From positions 1-8,345 of the forward strand of contig JAEDOE010000040.1 of NCBI GenBank assembly GCA_016302095.1: DNA of 8,345 nt, written 5' to 3'. The notes below the pieces were generated by a model. That model saw only the letters and a list, made by a program, of their open reading frames with translations, made no database searches and had not been told where the DNA came from. This document shows, in pieces, positions 8,102 through 8,345 of the stretch; position 1 is the stretch's first letter, and every line of letters starts with the position of its first letter. Source of the DNA: Anaerovibrio sp. (GTDB lineage: Bacteria; Bacillota; Negativicutes; Selenomonadales; Selenomonadaceae). A program made the position numbers and the translations under genes.

Positions 8102-8161
8102 AATTTATTTGGAAATTCATCCAGTAATTTATCTGTAAATTTATTTGTAAATTTATTTGTT
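8102..8161. repeat. Five-copy 12-bp AT-rich tandem repeat upstream of addB
   Basis: Five adjoining 12-bp units fill this stretch: AATTTATTTGGA (8102-8113), AATTCATCCAGT (8114-8125), AATTTATCTGTA (8126-8137), AATTTATTTGTA (8138-8149) and AATTTATTTGTT (8150-8161). The last three are nearly identical and the second is diverged. The array lies 38-97 bp before the addB start, between the hairpin element and the ribosome binding site. It could be leader RNA, an AT-rich promoter-proximal element or simply a slippage product. Confidence 0.8.
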
Positions 8162-8177
8162 TTTCATCTATACTCCA

Positions 8178-8327
8178 ATGGGCGGAGAGGCAATGCCAAT
8201 GCGGGCACGCTCGCGCTATTATCCACGCCTAGCGGATGCTAAGCTCACGCTTCGCCTTCGGCTCGCGTATTGCTAAGCACCGAGGCGCGTCTCAATGCCC
8301 TGCATTGGCACCGCCTTCTCCCCCCAT
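8178..8327. repeat. Long imperfect hairpin, candidate intergenic repeat element (REP/MITE-like)
   Basis: A 150-bp stretch folds on itself almost end to end. The tips ATGGG and CCCAT pair (8178-8182 with 8323-8327). Next GGAGAGGC (8184-8191) pairs with 8313-8321 with one bulge, and TGCCAATGC (8194-8202) pairs perfectly with GCATTGGCA (8302-8310). Then GGGCA (8203-8207) pairs with TGCCC (8296-8300), CGCCT (8226-8230) with AGGCG (8283-8287), GCTAAGC (8238-8244) with 8272-8278 with one mismatch, and ACGC (8247-8250) with GCGT (8265-8268) around a GC-rich loop. No coding frame with a credible start lies in it. The shape fits a non-autonomous repeat or a structured RNA; no transposase or clear target-site duplication is seen. 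Confidence 0.6.
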
Positions 8328-8345
8328 CACATATCTGCCAACAGT

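Noticed and set aside
8153..8167. Tiny minus-strand leader frame MKNK with GGAG five bases upstream
   Set aside because: Four codons are too few to judge, and its stop lies in the repeat array. It could arise by chance in AT-rich DNA.
8027..8242. 71-codon plus-strand frame over the addB start and leader
   Set aside because: It runs through the 12-bp repeats and half of the hairpin, and its NLFVNLFV stretch is merely the translated repeat. No ribosome binding site supports it.
8178..8327. Insertion sequence or CRISPR repeat
   Set aside because: There is no transposase, no clear target duplication and no regularly spaced repeats with unique spacers; only one folded unit is present.

Overview
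The window reads as one chromosomal locus of a Bacillota-type bacterium, and almost all of it is a two-gene addB-addA operon on the minus strand. AddAB takes the place of RecBCD in Bacillota. The fairly GC-rich coding sequence, the A/G-rich Shine-Dalgarno sites and the overall look of the two proteins suggest a Negativicutes member, something like Selenomonas. That placement rests on impression and not on a search.

Layout from right to left, in the direction of transcription. Positions 8345-8065 are non-coding. They hold a long imperfect hairpin (8178-8327) that looks like a small intergenic repeat element, then an AT-rich array of five 12-bp units (8102-8161), then the addB ribosome binding site. 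addB (8064-4270, 1264 aa) has its P-loop, RecB-family nuclease motif and four iron-sulfur cysteines intact. It ends in a TGATG overlap with addA (4270-356, 1304 aa), which has all the helicase motifs and its own nuclease motif. An AT-rich gap of 68 bp (288-355) follows. It carries an extended -10 promoter on the minus strand, with a perfect 11-bp inverted repeat over the expected start of transcription. The gap leads into an unrecognised gene (287 to beyond position 1) that runs off the window edge.

The two enzymes form one complex. AddA supplies the 3'-5' helicase motor and one nuclease. AddB supplies the second nuclease, the Fe-S cluster and, in studied homologues, Chi recognition. Together they resect double-strand breaks to a 3' single strand for RecA. 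Both proteins look functional. The one-base overlap suggests coupled translation, which fits a 1:1 complex.

No new multi-gene system is visible. The parts worth a second look are non-coding or low-complexity: the ~150-bp hairpin, the dyad-covered promoter, and short-period tandem repeats at three places in and near addB. Two of those are 9-bp arrays inside addB that encode lysine-rich three-residue repeats.
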